Positions 13,144 through 25,985 of a stretch of DNA of 64,000 nucleotides are shown here, one piece after another. The notes under the pieces were generated by a model. The model ran no database searches, was not told where the DNA came from, and was given only the letters and a program-made list of their open reading frames with translations. Position numbers and translations under genes: made by a program. The stretch lies in assembly GCF_003672135.1 (NCBI RefSeq), contig NC_039511.1, positions 11,124,464 through 11,188,463 on the forward strand. The letters run 5' to 3'. How positions within the stretch are numbered: position 1 is the stretch's first letter; every line of letters begins with the position of its first letter. This DNA comes from Ooceraea biroi. Its lineage: Eukaryota > Arthropoda > Insecta > Hymenoptera > Formicidae.

Positions 13144-15787
13144 CTAAACTTGCACTGCACCGAAACGCCTGGGACATGGTTCCGCATCGTTCACAGCATG
13201 TCGATAGTTTTCCCAGACTTTCCGATTGTTGAAACAAACAGTTCCGCCACCTCGTATGTACTGTGTATCCTGCAATATATATATAAAAACGAGATTGCGA
13301 TTAATGTATTTTACATTCCTTTAGCGAATTAAGTCCCAAAGATACATGTACAGAAATTTGATAATCGTAATCTCAGTTGTACAAGAGTTTTCGCTACTTT
13401 AAAAAGATAAGTGATTTAACCAATTATTATTTTTAAATTCTCTATTTAATTGTATATTTCTGTTCTTCATAACATTTAGGTTTATCCATGTTTTACTTTG
13501 CGCTATCAAGAAGAGAGATTATATAATACCTGCGATTTACAGATGTAGTTAATATCAAATTTTTTTGAAAAGTGTTAAAAGGCGCACACTTACCGCTCGA
13601 TTAATATCACCAATACAGGTCCAAGTTTTATTCTGTTTTCCTTCGACAGACACTGCCCACTTGGAATGATCGCGACTGCTCTTGAAATCAACATCAACCC
13701 CTTTCAAATATATGGATTGCACATTGTAGACTCTATTAAAGTAATAAATAATTATATTAAAACAGAATATAATTGAAATTTATATAGCGATTGAAACAAA
13801 CAGTTATGACAGTACTTTACGCGCGCGCAATCTGATGGCAACCTTCCTCGCCCATTCAACCATGTTTCCGCAAATAAATCAGCTTGCAACGTCGATGCAA
13901 CAAATTGATCGTACAAGTCTACAAATTAATACAAAACACTGTAGAATTATATAAAAACATTACTCATATTACATATGGGAAAATATTTTCTCCTATTTGC
14001 CAATAAATAAAATAAACAATTCAAAATTAAAAGCGCAAAAATTTTTCATTATGAAATTTGACAAACAAAGTTTCATTTTAATCAAAAGAATTGCTCAGTA
14101 ATATTTATATAGCGCAATAACAGTTTGAACACATTTTTATATAGAAATATATAAAACTAAAAAATCAATAATAAATTAATAAAGAATAAATTAATCATCG
14201 GAACACGTCATTTCGAAGGAAAATATTTGCAGCATATATACATGTAAAATGTCGTATGTTGTGCACATATTAGTACATATAAGAATGCCAGACGTGTTTA
14301 CCTTTCTGCCACTTATCGCTTTTGGCAAATGACAGGAATGTGGTGGAGCCTGATGATTTCAACGTTACTTTACTAGTGAAGGGCGCATGTCTGATACGCT
14401 TCTGTTTGGCCGCCTTTGTAAGCACCGGGAACTTCGCGGCGAACGTGTTAAGGATGTTCCTTCGGTATATTATTATCTGATTGTACATCATTTGTTGCCC
14501 GACCAAGTCGAACTGATCGTTGTCCATCGAGATGCACAGGAAACTCTGTCCATAATGCTCTCCAGACGGTGGATAGCCGTACCCAGATGAATTTCCTGGA
14601 TCTTCGTCCACAAATCGTTCCTAGGAATACTCATTACAGCTTAAAAATTTATTCTTTATCTTAAAGTCATTTAAAATTTATTTTATCAGGTATATTCTTA
14701 AAAGGTATTGATTGTTGAAAATAAAATATTAGAACGCTTATAGATATATACCGGTCTTGTATCATTGCCAGTGTTAGGCACGGGTGGATAATTTGGGACA
14801 CTGTGTATTAGCCAGAAACCTTGCCGTTGGTTCGCCATCAAAACACCCTTTGCATGACCGTATTTTCCGCTGCTGGGTCTATTAGGCGGATCATCGTTAT
14901 ATAAAAGCCAGAAAAGTTTTTCTGCTTCTGACTAAAATTGAATGTATACAAAATATGTATCATATTTAATTTATATATGTGTGTATGTATGTTACAGGAT
15001 ATGTATCATATTTAATTTATATATGTGTGTATGTATGTTACAGGATATGTGTTCTCTTTGTTTCTTACGTCATTATATAAAGGTGTCAATGTATTTCCCG
15101 GCATAGAATTCTTTGCGCTAATATTTTTCGCTGATAATTGCCAACCTTTGTCAACAGTATTGTTCGTCATATACAGATACGCTAATCCACTTTTAATTGT
15201 AGGATTGCTACTATGCGATACCTTCGGTAATTTATAAAGTACATACCTAAGTGAATAGGAAGAACGCATATAATTATCATGACAGTAATGTAATAGACGC
15301 AATATAATATTTATGATAAGTATCATAAGTATAAGCATTAAAAAAGGATTAAAAAATTATTATGTTTTACTTAAAATTTCTTATATAAAAAGACTAAAAA
15401 ATAATGACGTTTTACTAAAATATGCACTTTGTTCGATTTTCTAAATTAATTTTGTTATATAAAAATAAATATTAACATAATAGCAATCAATTATTAAAAT
15501 AATAAAAATAAATTGTTATATAATAAGCAATTTATATGTATAAATTATATGTTCGTGTTAAATTTTGTTAAAAGATGTATTTATATATAAATGCAAAATA
15601 TCTTAAACTCTTTGATTTTATTCCTTACGGTAAACTATAATGTTTCGCAATCGATGTTATTTTCAAAAAATTATAAAAAAACTCACCAATCAACTACTCG
15701 ATTGTTTTCATCTCTGCACCGAGGAGCAGCCGTATTTACTGTGTCACATGCGAGCAACAAAATGCTCACACATAATAACGAAAACAT
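13144..15787 (-). CDS. Deoxyribonuclease II (lysosomal acid DNase)
   Basis: Lysosomal endonuclease that degrades DNA of engulfed or dying cells at acid pH without metal ions. Minus-strand exons: 15687-15787, 15069-15246, 14752-14931, 14302-14620, 13816-13918, 13594-13732, 13144-13269. Phases join to 381 residues, typical of the family. Residues 1-21 form a signal peptide (MFSLLCVSILLLACDTVNT), followed by the mature start CRDENNRVVDWYVLYKLP. The two catalytic HxK motifs are present: YGHAKG (His about 119) and DHSKWA (His about 316). The C-terminal RGGGTVC and WENYRHAVND blocks are classic. Exon 5 uses a GTACTG donor; the nearby GTAAAG donor would break the frame. It lies between the two VAV copies, and a relic of its fourth exon lies upstream of the short VAV, so it was part of the duplicated block. 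Confidence 0.95.
14953..15044. repeat. Two tandem copies of a 46-bp repeat in a DNase II intron
   Basis: The unit starting ATATGTATCATATTT and ending TTACAGG occurs twice back to back (14953 and 14999) with no visible difference, indicating a recent local duplication in DNase II intron 2. Confidence 0.9.
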
Positions 15788-18165
15788 TTCCAAGCTTATT
15801 GATATTCCAAATCAAGAAAAATCGTAAGTAGAATGACCACTGCTAGTTCAATAAGCAGTTGATCATAAGAGGCGTAAAGTGACAATAAGTACGCACTGCT
15901 GCATTTATATATTGTTATTGAACTGATTACGTCAAAATACAAGGCTACAGGAATCGGTTCGATAAGCAGCCCAGTAATATTATTTTCAGTTCATTTAAGC
16001 GTATGTCACATTTTTACTCAAGTTCATTCTGAAACACGTGCGAATATATACGTACATTTGCACTTGCCATAATATTGACGGCTGTGAACTTAATACTTTT
16101 TTTATCGCTATTTCACTCATACTTAATTAATATCATTCTACAGATGTTCGCGTCAGAAATAGTGGAAAATTTATCACTTGAAAAATTTATCCGCTTATGT
16201 AAAAACTATGTGCTTGATGATACATGCTACTGTTGTATGTCGAAAATTCTTTTTATCTCTATTTTAATTGTACATCTCTACATCTTGATATCATTCCGCA
16301 GATGTTCGCGATAGAAGCAGTGAAAAATTTATACGCTTATATGTATAGATAAAAATTTCGTGCTTGATTATACACGCCACTGCTCTATATCAAAAATTCA
16401 AATAAATTCTTTTGAATAAAACTTTCGAAACATGGATAGTTAAAAAAATTACCAAACGTATAACAGTAAATTATTTTCTAATAAAGGAAACTTGAGTTTT
16501 TAGTATGCATCTTTTACAAAATTATGTTAGTCAATACTATCTTACTTATGTCTTTTTATAGAATAAATATATCTCCATAAGTAAACGCTATGTAAATAAT
16601 GTTGCAAAAAAGTTCCAATTTTGCGAAGTTTTTTATTTTTTATTTTTATAATATTAATTCTGCTTATTTTATTGATTTCTACTATTTTTCTTTTTTACAA
16701 AAACAATTTGTAATATTAAGAAATATAATACTTAAACTTGTATTCTGATTAAAACAAAATTTACTCAAAATTAAATTTTATAAAATAAAATTATTTTTCT
16801 TCTCCAATTTCTAGTAAAAATTAAAAATAACTTTGTATAATTTTTACTTTTTTAAGCATCTGTAAGACAAAATTATCCGAATTTTCAAATATTCAATATA
16901 AAAGATTTGTGGTTCTACACCCCACGTTTAATATAAAACTTCTCGAAGTAATAAAACTATTTTAAGGATGAATATACATCATATTATAGTAAAATTAACA
17001 AAGGCAAATTGATACTGCCTCCTCCGCAAGCAGATAACGTCAAGGCAATCGCGCGCGCATCGCCCTCGCACGCCACTTATGTGCCTATGTTCACCATGGT
17101 AACCTTCGTGAATGCAACAGGCCAACAGCGTCACACGAAGAAATCTTTGATGAATGCGTGAGATACCCATAAACACATTCGTCTAAGAAAAACGTATTTA
17201 CCTGCGACCTTTTCCTACGATCTAGCTCTTCGGCTGATGACATCGATACATTATTGTAGAATATACATTCGTTGCATGACGTAAGAAAGGCAAAAACCAC
17301 GGGAAGAATAGCGCTCGCAGGATTACTGATGACGTCACATGCAGTGCTCCCCATGAGCATGATGCATTCAGATGATATGTTGTACAATCCGAGATGTAAC
17401 GCGAAGTCTTTTCGTAACAAATGATCTGTACTTAATGCGATATAATCTTCATTAAATTTATTCAAAGATGATAGAAACAAAATAAATGTTTATAGTATTG
17501 ATCACTCTTCAAAAGTAAAGCGAGAAGAGATTTTTTATTTCTAAAGAAATAAAAAGAAAATAGCATACAAGACCAATTTATTCCTCTTTTGCATTTTGTA
17601 CTTATTACATGCATATTTCTTTTAATATTTTGAAATGAAATATATTTTTATGAGTTAAAACTTCACCCTAATTTATTAATATTTTACTTCATTGTTTATC
17701 AGAAAAAATAAAAGAAGTCATGTCTATCTATTATACGTTCCTTTCAATCCTCTTTTTTTAACTGAAAGCAACTTTAACAAAAATTATCGTCAAACTTTTA
17801 GTAAATAAATCAAGGAACGGAAAACAAATAGAAAGGATGACCACTTTGAATTTTATAGCGCGAAACCGAAGTCGATATACCACGTTCGAGCGCTCGACTG
17901 CTGCGATGTTAGCCAACTTCATGCAACTATCCTTAATTGTGTGGCGTACGAAGCAGCGCAATTGTTAAAATACGCTCTCATACACGATATTTCGCATGCA
18001 AAAACTACATAAAAGCATCGAAAGTAAAAGATTCTTCAAAATACAAGCACGTGATAAAAATCATCGTAACAATTAAATAAATAACAGCAATAAAATTTGC
18101 GAGTTTTCCTTTTCTTATTTCCCATGTTCATTCACGTAGCTCACTCACTTCAACATTTTTTCTTT
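15788..18165. other. Intergenic region between DNase II and the Vav leader
   Basis: Mostly AT-rich. It holds a degenerate direct repeat (about 16128-16250 and 16286-16408, offset 158 bp). It also holds a minus-strand open stretch, 17091-17480 (129 codons), that ends near a plausible splice donor at 17208. That translation has one hydrophobic stretch and does not match a family I can name; I do not call it a gene. Confidence 0.5.
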
Positions 18166-18169
18166 ACTA

Positions 18170-19546
18170 CGAAGACATCGATTTCCCCATAAATCGATCG
18201 CAGCTGCTGCCCGTAGACGCGCGTGGTTCCCGAGCGGCTACAGCCGGGCCTGCGAGATCTCCAAAACGGAGTCGTCCATCGGTCGACGGTCGTTCGTGTG
18301 GTTGTGTGGCGGCCGCGCGAGTTCGCCTGCGTGCGGTGAGAACGCGGAACGAACGTCGCGATAAAATCGCGCTGCCGAGCATGGACGAGCTGCTCGCGAC
18401 GTGCAGCACGGGGTTACGCGCGCACCAGGAGTGACACTCTTCGTGTTCCGTGTGCATATCCGCCGTGTGTATGCACCGTGTCCTTTCTCTCTCCCCTTTC
18501 TCGCTCCCTCTCTCTTTCTCTCTCTCTCTGTCTTCTCCGCAGACTCCCGTATCTGTCTCTCGTGGTCTTCCTATCTCGCTAGCAACGACGAAGGGATAGG
18601 GCCAACGATGAGATCGTAAAGTGGGATAGGATCGAGGGCCGCTTGGATGTCGCTGCAACGTCGAGATCTGCCGTGACAACGATCGACGCGATGCCTTGGT
18701 TCCGGCGTCCCCTTGACGCGGCCGTTTGACGAACGTACGACGGAGAGAAGACGCTCGGTGGTCAATCGACCAGTCACAACGATTAGGAGAGGCGATAAGA
18801 AAGAGGGACACCCGCGATTCGATCGCGCGGATCGGGGAGCCTCGCGGGTTCCGAGTTATGCGACGAGTCGTTGTGTCATATGAGGACTCTCCTGCTCTTG
18901 GCAGCGTATAATGAGATCGTGAGGTCTCGTCGCGTGTCGCACTGATTGCAACCTTTGTGATGCTTGAAGGATGCGCTCTCGAGCATTAGCGTGGATTCGA
19001 ATTTAACGTTAGTACTGATTGTTATTTCTTTATACTTTATTCACACACGCACACATTATTATATTATGTATGAAATAATATATACATTAATGTATAGTCA
19101 TCGTCTGGCATATATAGCATCAATTATTATTATTATTACATTATTTTATATGTCACAATAATTATTACGTATAAAATAAAAGATGATACTTTTATACATT
19201 TATTACAGGATATTACATAGTCGATGTATTTTGTGATGTTCATGATATTGCTAAAGCTCATGAAAAATAGTCATCACAATTTAATACTAGATACTTTGTA
19301 AAAGTTTAATTTCTTACCATGCAGTTATCTATTCTTTAATCCTTTATGATGTAATAAATATTAACAGACTTCTTATATATTTATATTTTATTACTTATAA
19401 TATTCTTATTATAAATTTTCTGTTTTCAATAGGGTACAACGTGATGAACATCGTTGAAACCTTAAGCCCAACAGAGAAGGGACAAAGCAGTTGCCAGATC
19501 GAATCCTTAACGCTCTAATCAGCTTACGATAAAAAAAATAATAAAA
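18170..19546 (+). promoter_or_regulatory. Promoter and 5' UTR of full-length Vav, with a leader intron and an upstream ORF
   Basis: A GC-rich, CpG-rich first block (18180-18900) includes a CT-rich tract at 18488-18540. It is homologous to the leader of the short VAV. An acceptor at 19431-19432 (TTTTCAATAG) starts a second leader exon that runs into the start codon at 19547. That exon contains a 24-codon upstream ORF, 19444-19518, which could damp translation. The long minus-strand frame across 18167-18811 is basic, low in complexity and not conserved in the duplicate. Confidence 0.6.
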
Positions 19547-22500
19547 ATGAACAGAACGGACAGCACGGACGCTGGCAAGGGCTGGTACGAATGCGTCTGC
19601 TGGTTGACGAGATGCGGTGCGTTACGAGCGGATCATAAAGCTAACTGGCCACAGGCGACAGCGTTTGATCTCGCTTATACGTTGCGGGACGGTGTTCTGC
19701 TGTGTAATCTGCTGAACATCGTGGATCCAGGATGCATAGACATGAAGGACGTGAACCAGAAGCCGCAAATGGCGCAGTTCCTCTGTCTGCGCAACATCAA
19801 AGTGTTCTTGTCGGTGTGCTCGACCGTCTTCGGGCTCTCCGATTCGGAGCTCTTTGAACCATTTATGCTGTTCGACCTGTCCAACTTCCATCGCGTTCTC
19901 TGCACGCTCTCCACCTTGTCCAATTGTCCGCGGCTCAGGCGAAAGGGTATACCGTAAGTAATGAATTGACTCTGCGTTTCTCGGCGCCGACACTTAAATT
20001 ATCGTCGATTAATCAAAAGATAAATCTCATTACAGTGGTTTTTCTGTCGGTCATGGGAAATCGCAGGAGGACATATACAAAGATCTGCAAAGCGCTGGCG
20101 CAGGGTAAGGATCTGTTACTCGAACTCTGGTATTTTGATTAAGTTTGCAATATTCATTGACGAAAGAAAGTGTCACGAATATTGTGCATCAGTCGTAGAG
20201 ACCAAAGTTTCTTGCAAAGAAATTTACGTTTTCCTTCATGAAGTTGGCATAGGCGTACATTTGTTCCTCAAATAAGAAAGGGGAAAAATTTTTTAAATAA
20301 TTGTACAATCTGCTTCTGAGAAAGCGAAAAGAGAACGTCAGTAATTTTTATTAACTGATTTAGCGCCATGTCCGGATTGGTGGCATTTACCATAAAAACT
20401 AGAGCTGTGGATGTAGATGATGAGTCCCACGTTTATCACGAATTGCTCTGCTTCTCGAGCAATTCTCAGTCCGAGTGGCCTTCCGCAGAGAAGGTATATG
20501 CCATCGTGCCTCACAACTTCACTGTTTTGCAAAGCATTTTGCTGAGAAAACGGCCGTTATTGTATCGGAACTCCTTACTACTGAATAATCAGATACAATA
20601 TGAAACCAATGAGTAAACCTGAAAAGTGCAATGTTTTAGAACCAAGCGTCGTATTTTTCCCGTTAATAAATCAAAATCAAAATAAATTAATCAAATATTT
20701 TATCAGTTACTTGTGTGACGTTTTTAATATTATCGTGGCATTAAAGTTTCAACTTGCTAAAATTATGCAGCTATATATTTTATCAAATGTAATGAATTTG
20801 AATTACATATTTCTCGTAATATATACATTACACGCTATTATATTAGTCAACTTAATAAATTATGTATGAGATACAATAATGGTGGCATTGTTTTATTCAT
20901 AATGCTGAAGTTGACTTGTGGCAACTCATCATACCGATCGCAATCGACATCGCCGTCGCTGGCAGAAAGTTGTTATAACTTTTTTTAATCGTGTCATTCA
21001 CACATATAATTTGGTTAATAAAATTTCGCAAACTCTGTTAGCGTGCATGTGCTGTAGTATGCATGTGCCGTATTCTTTTATGTTTTTATGCTAAAGCCGC
21101 GAGGATGAAGGACGTCGTAAGAGGTTTAGGCGACGGGAGGGTGACGAGGCAGGCGGCGGCGGGGATAATGAGGACCCGGTCGCCGAGGAGGATGGGTATG
21201 GAGCTTTTTGCAGCCACGCGCAAAGCGAGGAGATCTACCAGGACCTCTGTAGTTTGCACTTGCCACCTCCTCCGTCTGTTGCGCAGGTCATCCATTTATT
21301 CCTATTCGGTTATAAACATTTCTTTAAGTTTTAATTGTGCACAACGTGCCTCTGAAATCTTCTGCTCTTTGGCTACGAAATTGCCTATTAAAAACTTTGA
21401 AGAAGGGCAGTTGATGAGAGACACTCTGTGTTTAAAGGACACACAAGGATTGCATGGAGATTTATGAGGTGTTAATTTAATCATTAAAGATAAAGAATAG
21501 GCCAGTCACAGCTTTGTTTTATTTATCATTTGCGCATTTACGGGTGATCAATTTTTTGTTGTTTACTATATGCGACGCTTTACAGCTTATAAATCGAGAT
21601 TGTTGCATTGGAACTCGCGCACTGTGCATTATAAAACGCCTTTTCTCATTGAGGCAATTTCTGCACAACAGGGTGGCGGTATTGCCGGTGGCGAGAAGAG
21701 GGATTACGTGATTCAGGAACTCGTAGAGACCGAACGGAACTATACGGAGGTTCTCAGTAGCTTGCTCAGACATTTTGCCCGACCGTTGTCATCGCTATTG
21801 CGACCCGAGGACTCCGCCCGCATCTTCTTCGGCATCAAGGAGCTCGCGGAGATTCACGTGGGCTTCCATAGCCAGCTGCGCAAAGCGCGGAACGGTGCCG
21901 CGCTCGCCCAGGTCTTTCTCGACTGGCGAGAGAAGTTCCTCATCTACGGCGATTACTGTGCGAACCTCACCCTCGCACAAAATACTTTACAGGAAGCTTG
22001 TGCGCGTAATGAAGTGGTCAATCAGGAAGTTATTGTGAGTCTCGTAGCGTAAATCATAAAATCGTGGAATCACAGGATTAGGACAAAATTGAAAACTTGT
22101 TTAACATATTTTATATATTTTATTGAACTTATTTAATATATTATTTAATATATTAAACTAATAGTCCCTAAAAGAAATTATTAATTATTACTGGAAAACT
22201 TATAGCTTCGGAAAAAAGTATGCTGCATAAAATTACGAATATGGCAATAGCGTTTGCATTTGAATTGTCCCGACATTTAATATCTATTACAGAGATGCCA
22301 ACAAGAAGCTAACAACGGTAAATTCAAACTACGTGATATATTGTCCGTACCGATGCAGCGAGTGCTCAAGTATCATTTATTGTTGGATAAATTGGTCGAA
22401 GAGACACCTCGCGAATGGGTCGAGGACTGTCGCGCGTTGACGAAAGCGAGAGAAGTGATGGTCGACGTCGCTCAGTACATAAACGAGGTGAAGCGCGACT

Positions 22501-24026
22501 CCGATACACTGGACATCATTAAGGATATTCAGGCGTCCATAGTCGATTGGGATGTGCCCGAGGACGCGCAACTGAAGGACTTCGGCCGGTTACTTCGCGA
22601 CGGCGAGCTCAAGGTCCGCCTAAATCTTTCTCGAACAAGGGAACGCACACGTTTGCGTCGTGAATGATCGTTGACTTGATTTATTTTACAGGTGAAAGCT
22701 CATGGCGACCAGCGGATAAAAGCCCGCTACGCGTTCGTCTTCGAACAGGTGGTGTTAATCTGTAAAGCCGGTAGGGGAGACCAGTACTGTTACCGGGAGA
22801 CTCTACGACTGGACGATTACAGACTGGAGGATCATATAGGTCGACGAACATTGGGCAGGGACTCACGTTGGTCCTACCAATGGCTACTTGTACATAAGCA
22901 GGCGTACACGGCGTACACGCTATACGCGCGGACAGAGGAGCAGAAGCAGGTATGGATAAAGGCGCTGCAAGACGCGATGGACAACGTCAACCCCGCGGCC
23001 TGTCGCAATACCAATCACAGGTTCAAGCTGACGACGTTTGACGCTCCCCGAAGTTGTCAACGGTGCGGCAAGTTTCTCAAAGGCCGGATATTCCAGGTAC
23101 AGTTGGCTCGGTATAGTGGTCAGTCAGTCCTTCATATCAATCGCATGACAAATTGGCATTTCAAGCTTGTTATAAGTTTATGTTAAAATTATTAAATTTA
23201 TGTTAAGAAATGTTAGGAAGTTAGATTTACGAATGAATGAAAGTTTGCCGCATCATTTAAATAAATAAATAATAAATTTTTCAATAAATTGTCTTATTGC
23301 TGCATAGGGCTATAAATGCGAGATATGCCGCCTAGCTGTGCACAAGCAGTGCATCGCGCACTCGGGTCGCTGCATGCCGACGCCGCCGTTACCATGCGAG
23401 CGTGCGCTCTCCGTTAAGTTATGGTTCGTCGGGGAAATGGGCAGGGACACAGCTTCCACCAAGTTGGAGTCTCGTGAGGATGGCACGTACATGTTGCGTA
23501 TTCGTCCAGCCGGACAAATACGTCTCAAGCACGAAACCAATTACGCACTCAGCATCAAGTAAGTTCCCGGTTTCCCAAAAATATTTATTTTTATTTAAAA
23601 TTTATTTTTTTCCTATATTTTTTTATTTAAACAAATATTTCCATATTACGTGCTACGATATTTTTCAGAGCGGCTGGAGCGGTGAAACACATTCGAGTGT
23701 TCAAGCGAGACGTGGATGGCGCGGATCTATACTATCTCAGCGAGTCCCGCTTCTTCAAGAGCGTCGTCGAGCTCGTCGAGTACTATGAACGCGCGTCGTT
23801 ATCGGAAAACTTCGAAAAGCTGGATCAGCGTCTTTTATGGCCGTACCGGTGCGTCCTAGCTACGGCGCTGTTCGACTTTCGCGGCAGTGAGCGCAACCAG
23901 TTGAGCTTACGACGTGGTTGTCGAGTCGTAATACTGAGCAAGGAGGGTGATGCCAAAGGATGGTGGAAGGGTAAAATAGATAATCAAGTAGGATTTTTTC
24001 CAAAAGAGTATGTCCAGGAAACATAG
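19547..24026 (+). CDS. Vav: Vav, Rho guanine-nucleotide exchange factor (full length)
   Basis: Exchange factor linking receptor tyrosine kinases to Rac/Rho and actin remodelling. Exons: 19547-19953, 20036-20104, 21097-21286, 21672-22034, 22293-22613, 22692-23096, 23308-23558, 23669-24026. All introns are GT-AG; the product is 787 residues, close to the fly protein. Order: CH 1-120; acidic region with tyrosine motifs EDIYKDL (exon 2) and SEEIYQDL (exon 3); DH about 223-420; PH about 425-550; C1 to about 607; SH2 from WFVG at 624, with phosphotyrosine-binding Arg near 649 in YMLRIRP; SH3 (ALFDF to GFFPKEYV) at the C-terminus. Only one SH3 is present, as in flies; vertebrate VAVs have two. Its exons are more GC-rich than the short paralogue. 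Intron 2 is 992 bp against 76 bp there. Confidence 0.96.
20368..20616 (+). other. Unexplained 82-codon open frame in Vav intron 2
   Basis: An ATG-initiated frame lies in the roughly 0.9 kb of extra sequence that Vav intron 2 has over the short copy. It is less AT-rich than its surroundings and contains HVYHELLCFSS and EKVYAIVPHNF. I do not recognise it. It could be an inserted gene fragment or chance; no clean splice link to Vav was found. Confidence 0.3.
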
Positions 24027-24545
24027 AATTATTAATGTCAATATACAATATATATTAGTACGTTGTTGCGCATGATTGTATCAAACTTCAAAAGCCCTTT
24101 ATATAATTCTCCTCAAATATTTTTAAATCGCGCTGCAATTTAAGAACTTTCTGTTTTTAATGAAATTACGCAAAAAGCTTTTTTTATCTTGAATAAATTG
24201 TAATAACACGCATTATTTCTTCAGAAATTATCTGATGAAAAATCGATATGAAATTGATACGTCATGCGCAACAATCTAATATCTGTTAGCCTTACGGTGG
24301 CTGTTAAATGATATATCATGGTAATCATCTGGTGCAATCATGATGATTCTGTTGATGCATACCTCAGTAGGAAATGGACAACTGTACGGTGTTCCGCGTT
24401 TGTATAAAATAAGAAAAGAGAATACGATAGATAAATGTATACAATTCGCGTAAAAACTTCGCGTTACCGTTCTTTTATGTTTCACGAGGTCTAAACGCGA
24501 CCACACGCGTACACTGATGTAGCATACGCCTTGGCGCTACGCTTA

Positions 24546-24591
<46 letters not shown>

Positions 24592-25985
24592 GCCACGTGT
24601 ATAGTGTGACTACAGATACGACAACTATTTTTTACTGCGAACGCGGCATTCCTGTTTGTGAGGCGGCGAGATCATAAGGACTAAAGTTGTTTAACCGAGA
24701 ATGTGCATTTAGAGAAATATACATATAGGTTGCATATGGTAGGATGCCTCTGAAGAAGTGGGAATTGCTTTTGTTTTCTTGAAGAAATCTCGAATCGAGT
24801 TCTTTCCAAGAAGAATTACAAAAAAAAACGAACGAGACTACCAAAGAATTTAAAAAATAAGATTTTTATACGTTGATACTATAATTACGGTGATGAGAAA
24901 TTTTTCGTAAAAAAAAGAAGATTACGTTAACGATTCTCACTTTTGCAGACGTACTACTACATGTACGTGGTAGACTATACGTTGCTGACAACTTTCTTCT
25001 TTATGATTAGATTTCAGAGTCAATTGCCAGATATCAATTGTACATACCGTAATCCCTTCAGTACAATTAATGGATACTAGTTACATTGAAATTTTACGAA
25101 CAAATTCATATTACAGATTATATACAGGATGTTCGGTAATTAAAGGACGGAGGAGATCACTTCTCACTGTGGAACCAAATTATTATATATCTATATTTGT
25201 TATAAATTAAACTTTCGTTGTTAATTATAGTTTGAAACAACTATTATCAGTTTTATATCTAGGCGCGTTGAATTTTATAACCTTCTAACGATAACAATGT
25301 GTTTTTCTATTTGTTGAGTTGCATAATTTTTTTTATGTATTCAGAGATGTTGAATAATTATATATAAAATTCTTGTTCCTCAAGAGTTGTTTGGAGCAAC
25401 GCCGAGCTGAAAGCTCATGAAAAGAAGCTGCCTAAAAGTCTTGGCTTATCGCGAGCTCAATTGTAGCGTTCCACTAACCCCCTAATTAAACTAATTAAAA
25501 TTGTTCAAGTGACAGTAACTTAGGTATTAAGTTCCAGACATTCGGAGATATTAAATCTCTCACTAACGGCCTCTACAATTCGCTCAGTATATCGTTGCTC
25601 CGAGCAGCGGAGAATTGTTTAATTACTTATAAAAAATTTATTTGAGAAGAAAAATTGAGAATTATTCTCCTTCCATCGTAGTTATACGCTACTAGTTATC
25701 GAACAACTTCTATATGTATACATATATAGATAGACATATATATATATATATATACACATATTATACAAAAATATATTTATCTCATCTATATATCATATAT
25801 TTTTTATTTGTAAGAAATTAATTTTACTATTTTTTTAATTGTTAGATATATTTTTCTGAGTGTGCCAATAAGATTCTATCAATAAAGGGCCTTATCGAGA
25901 TGTTATATAAATGCGTATACGACGATTTTTCTCTCACGATCACTATTTTATTAATATCAATCCTTAAGCGTATCAAAAAATTATC
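24027..25985. other. Intergenic region between the convergent genes Vav and torsin
   Basis: No gene seen. A TA microsatellite occupies 24551-24588. A stretch starting ACAGGATGTTCGGTAAT at 25131 resembles the edge of a DNA transposon, but no matching partner terminus was found. AATAAA signals near 24190 could serve Vav. Confidence 0.5.
24551..24588. repeat. TA dinucleotide microsatellite
   Basis: Pure AT repeat of about 38 bp between Vav and torsin. Confidence 0.9.

Noticed and set aside
18167..18811. 214-codon minus-strand open frame across the Vav leader
   Set aside because: GC-driven, Arg/Ser-rich and low in complexity; the homologous leader upstream of the short VAV does not keep this frame.
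25131..25180. Possible DNA-transposon terminus ACAGGATGTTCGGTAAT
   Set aside because: No inverted partner found within several kb, so no element can be delimited.
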